Source: Corynebacterium uberis (GTDB lineage Bacteria; Actinomycetota; Actinomycetes; Mycobacteriales; Mycobacteriaceae). Taken from it: a DNA stretch of 64,000 nucleotides. This document shows positions 62,948-64,000 of the stretch, piece after piece. The notes beneath the pieces were generated by a model that was given only the letters and a program-made list of their open reading frames with translations, ran no database searches and was not told the origin of the DNA. Position 1 is the stretch's first letter; each line of letters begins with the position of its first letter. The stretch lies in NCBI RefSeq assembly GCF_020616335.1, contig NZ_CP085051.1:2469319-2533318 (forward strand), in the 5' to 3' direction. Position numbers and translations under genes: made by a program.

Positions 62948-64000
62948 GGTGGTCTCCTCAAGTATTCATCAGTTGGTTCGACCGGCCAACCGCCAGGAAC
63001 ATGCCCCAACCCGCCCAGCGGGCGAGTCAGAAGGCACCTGCGTCCCATGACGGCAGTCCGGGCTGCCGGTCAACCTCACGGTTATGGACAAAGAAGATGC
63101 GGGCCACAGGGGTGCACGCGATTCCCACGCACCACGCCTGCCCCGCGCGCCCCGCAGCGCCACTGCGCCCCCACCCGCATGCAGCGGGCGGAAAGCGCCC
63201 GGATGGACGGCACTCCGGTGCTCTTCTTAATGGTTCACATACGCGCGGACCCCACCGTGGCCGTGTGTAACGACGGCCGGGGAGGGTCCGGGATGTAACA
63301 GACACCGACAGACTACGCGAGCAAGAAGCGCTCGAACAAATCGACACACCCCTTCGCCGCACTCAACTCAGCGGGTACCCCCGTAATTACAAGAGCGAAA
63401 GTCTTCGCAGATCGGACCCGCAAAATGCACCCACAACCACGCACTAGCGGGGCGCTTACCCTGGCAATCGACTGGGTGTTCCCCTGTAAAAAAGACCGCC
63501 ACAGATCTCCGCGAGCAACATCCGTGCAACATCTGGACAACCTGGACGCATGCCGGGTAACAATGGAAAAATCACCCACTCGGCTCACAGGTGTGAAAAC
63601 CCGGCCCTGTGGATAAATCTAAATAAGAGGTTGAGACTTTGCCGAGGAACCGGAAAAGTCGCAGGTCACACGCCTATGTTGGGCGGCTTTGCTTATCCAC
63701 AGGGCACGGACTTGGCTGTGGATAAACCGCTCGCCTAGAGTTATCCACAGCTGTGGACAGACGTGTGGAAGACCTGCACACGGCGCCAAACGGGTTGTGA
63801 ATCACCACCGCCCCGTGGCACCCGGCCCCACACAGCTCCACCCTCCCCCCGGCCCGCCCCAGCGAGCCACCGCGGCCGCCTTCCCGCCGCCGCAGCGACA
63901 CCGGAAACGACAACGTCGTGACCCCGCCCGCACCCCGCAGGAGCCACCTGCGCGATGCCCCGGCACCGTCACGCATAAGTACAAGGAAAACGAGGCATCA
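62948..64000. other. rpmH-dnaA intergenic region with oriC elements
   Basis: More than 1 kb without a protein gene. Contains the rpmH promoter area (left, minus strand) and on the right a DnaA-box cluster. The last bases include AAGGAAAACGAGG, probably the approach to the dnaA start, which is outside the window. Confidence 0.8.
63608..63760. promoter_or_regulatory. DnaA-box cluster, part of oriC
   Basis: Four exact TTATCCACA boxes: plus strand at 63693-63701 and 63741-63749, minus strand at 63608-63616 and 63717-63725. A fifth, TGTGGACAG (63752-63760), is one or two bases off and forms a back-to-back pair with the box at 63741. Spacing and orientation fit a bacterial replication origin next to dnaA. 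Confidence 0.88.

Noticed and set aside
1..64000. tRNA or rRNA genes
   Set aside because: I looked at the intergenic stretches for cloverleaf arms and CCA-type ends and saw none; a tRNAscan run would settle it.

Overview
The window is 64 kb of high-GC DNA from an actinobacterium with a mycolic-acid envelope, almost certainly a Corynebacterium or close relative. The evidence is the gene order cca, NUDIX, DUF6049, murJ, sigM, trxB, trxA, cwlM, GNAT-like, parB, parA, rsmG, yidC, yidD, rnpA, rpmH, followed by a cluster of DnaA boxes. Corynebacteria and mycobacteria keep this order next to oriC. Fused trpCF, brnFE, an MspA-like porin and five parS or parS-like sites agree. The right end stops just short of dnaA.

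Layout, left to right. 1-6.1 kb: 3' part of a Nei/Fpg glycosylase, an aldo-keto reductase and cupin pair, a MacB-type ABC exporter, and a divergent sensor kinase/LuxR regulator pair. 6.2-8.5 kb: a second two-component pair whose regulator lies 4 bp after a tiny gene for a secreted peptide ending in a Cys-x7-Cys loop. This looks like a self-contained peptide-signalling cassette with repeated operator-like half-sites over the peptide promoter. 8.9-13.8 kb: nnrD-type repair enzyme, VanZ-like protein, a tandem pair of paralogous membrane proteins, YjdF and an ABC-2 permease. 13.8-21.3 kb: a more AT-rich island with an operon for an MspA-like porin, a 90-aa membrane protein, a 1.1 kb-residue polymorphic toxin-like protein and an overlapping membrane immunity candidate, followed downstream by a decayed duplicate toxin-tip/immunity cassette. 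The island sits between ABC-2 permease genes on the same strand and may have been inserted into an ABC operon.

21.3-33.4 kb: ABC ATPase and permease, formamidase amiF, an alpha/beta hydrolase, leuS, an MHS-type transporter with DUF2316, and a dicarboxylate symporter. 33.5-40.6 kb: a complete tryptophan operon (trpL attenuator, trpE, G, D, CF, B, A) with coupled start/stop overlaps. 40.7-44.2 kb: Rieske lipoprotein, BASS transporter, brnFE and yqgE. 44.4-64 kb: the origin-proximal core listed above, containing cell-wall flippase MurJ with a pseudokinase tail, a CwlM lacking two zinc ligands, ParAB, YidC/YidD and RNase P protein.

Three things stand out beyond the annotation: the peptide/kinase/regulator cassette, the porin/toxin/immunity operon with an orphan decayed copy, and an 11-mer (CGTCGATAAGC, usually preceded by GGG) present in 11 exact copies, far above chance. 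All assignments come from reading the sequence; no database search was run.
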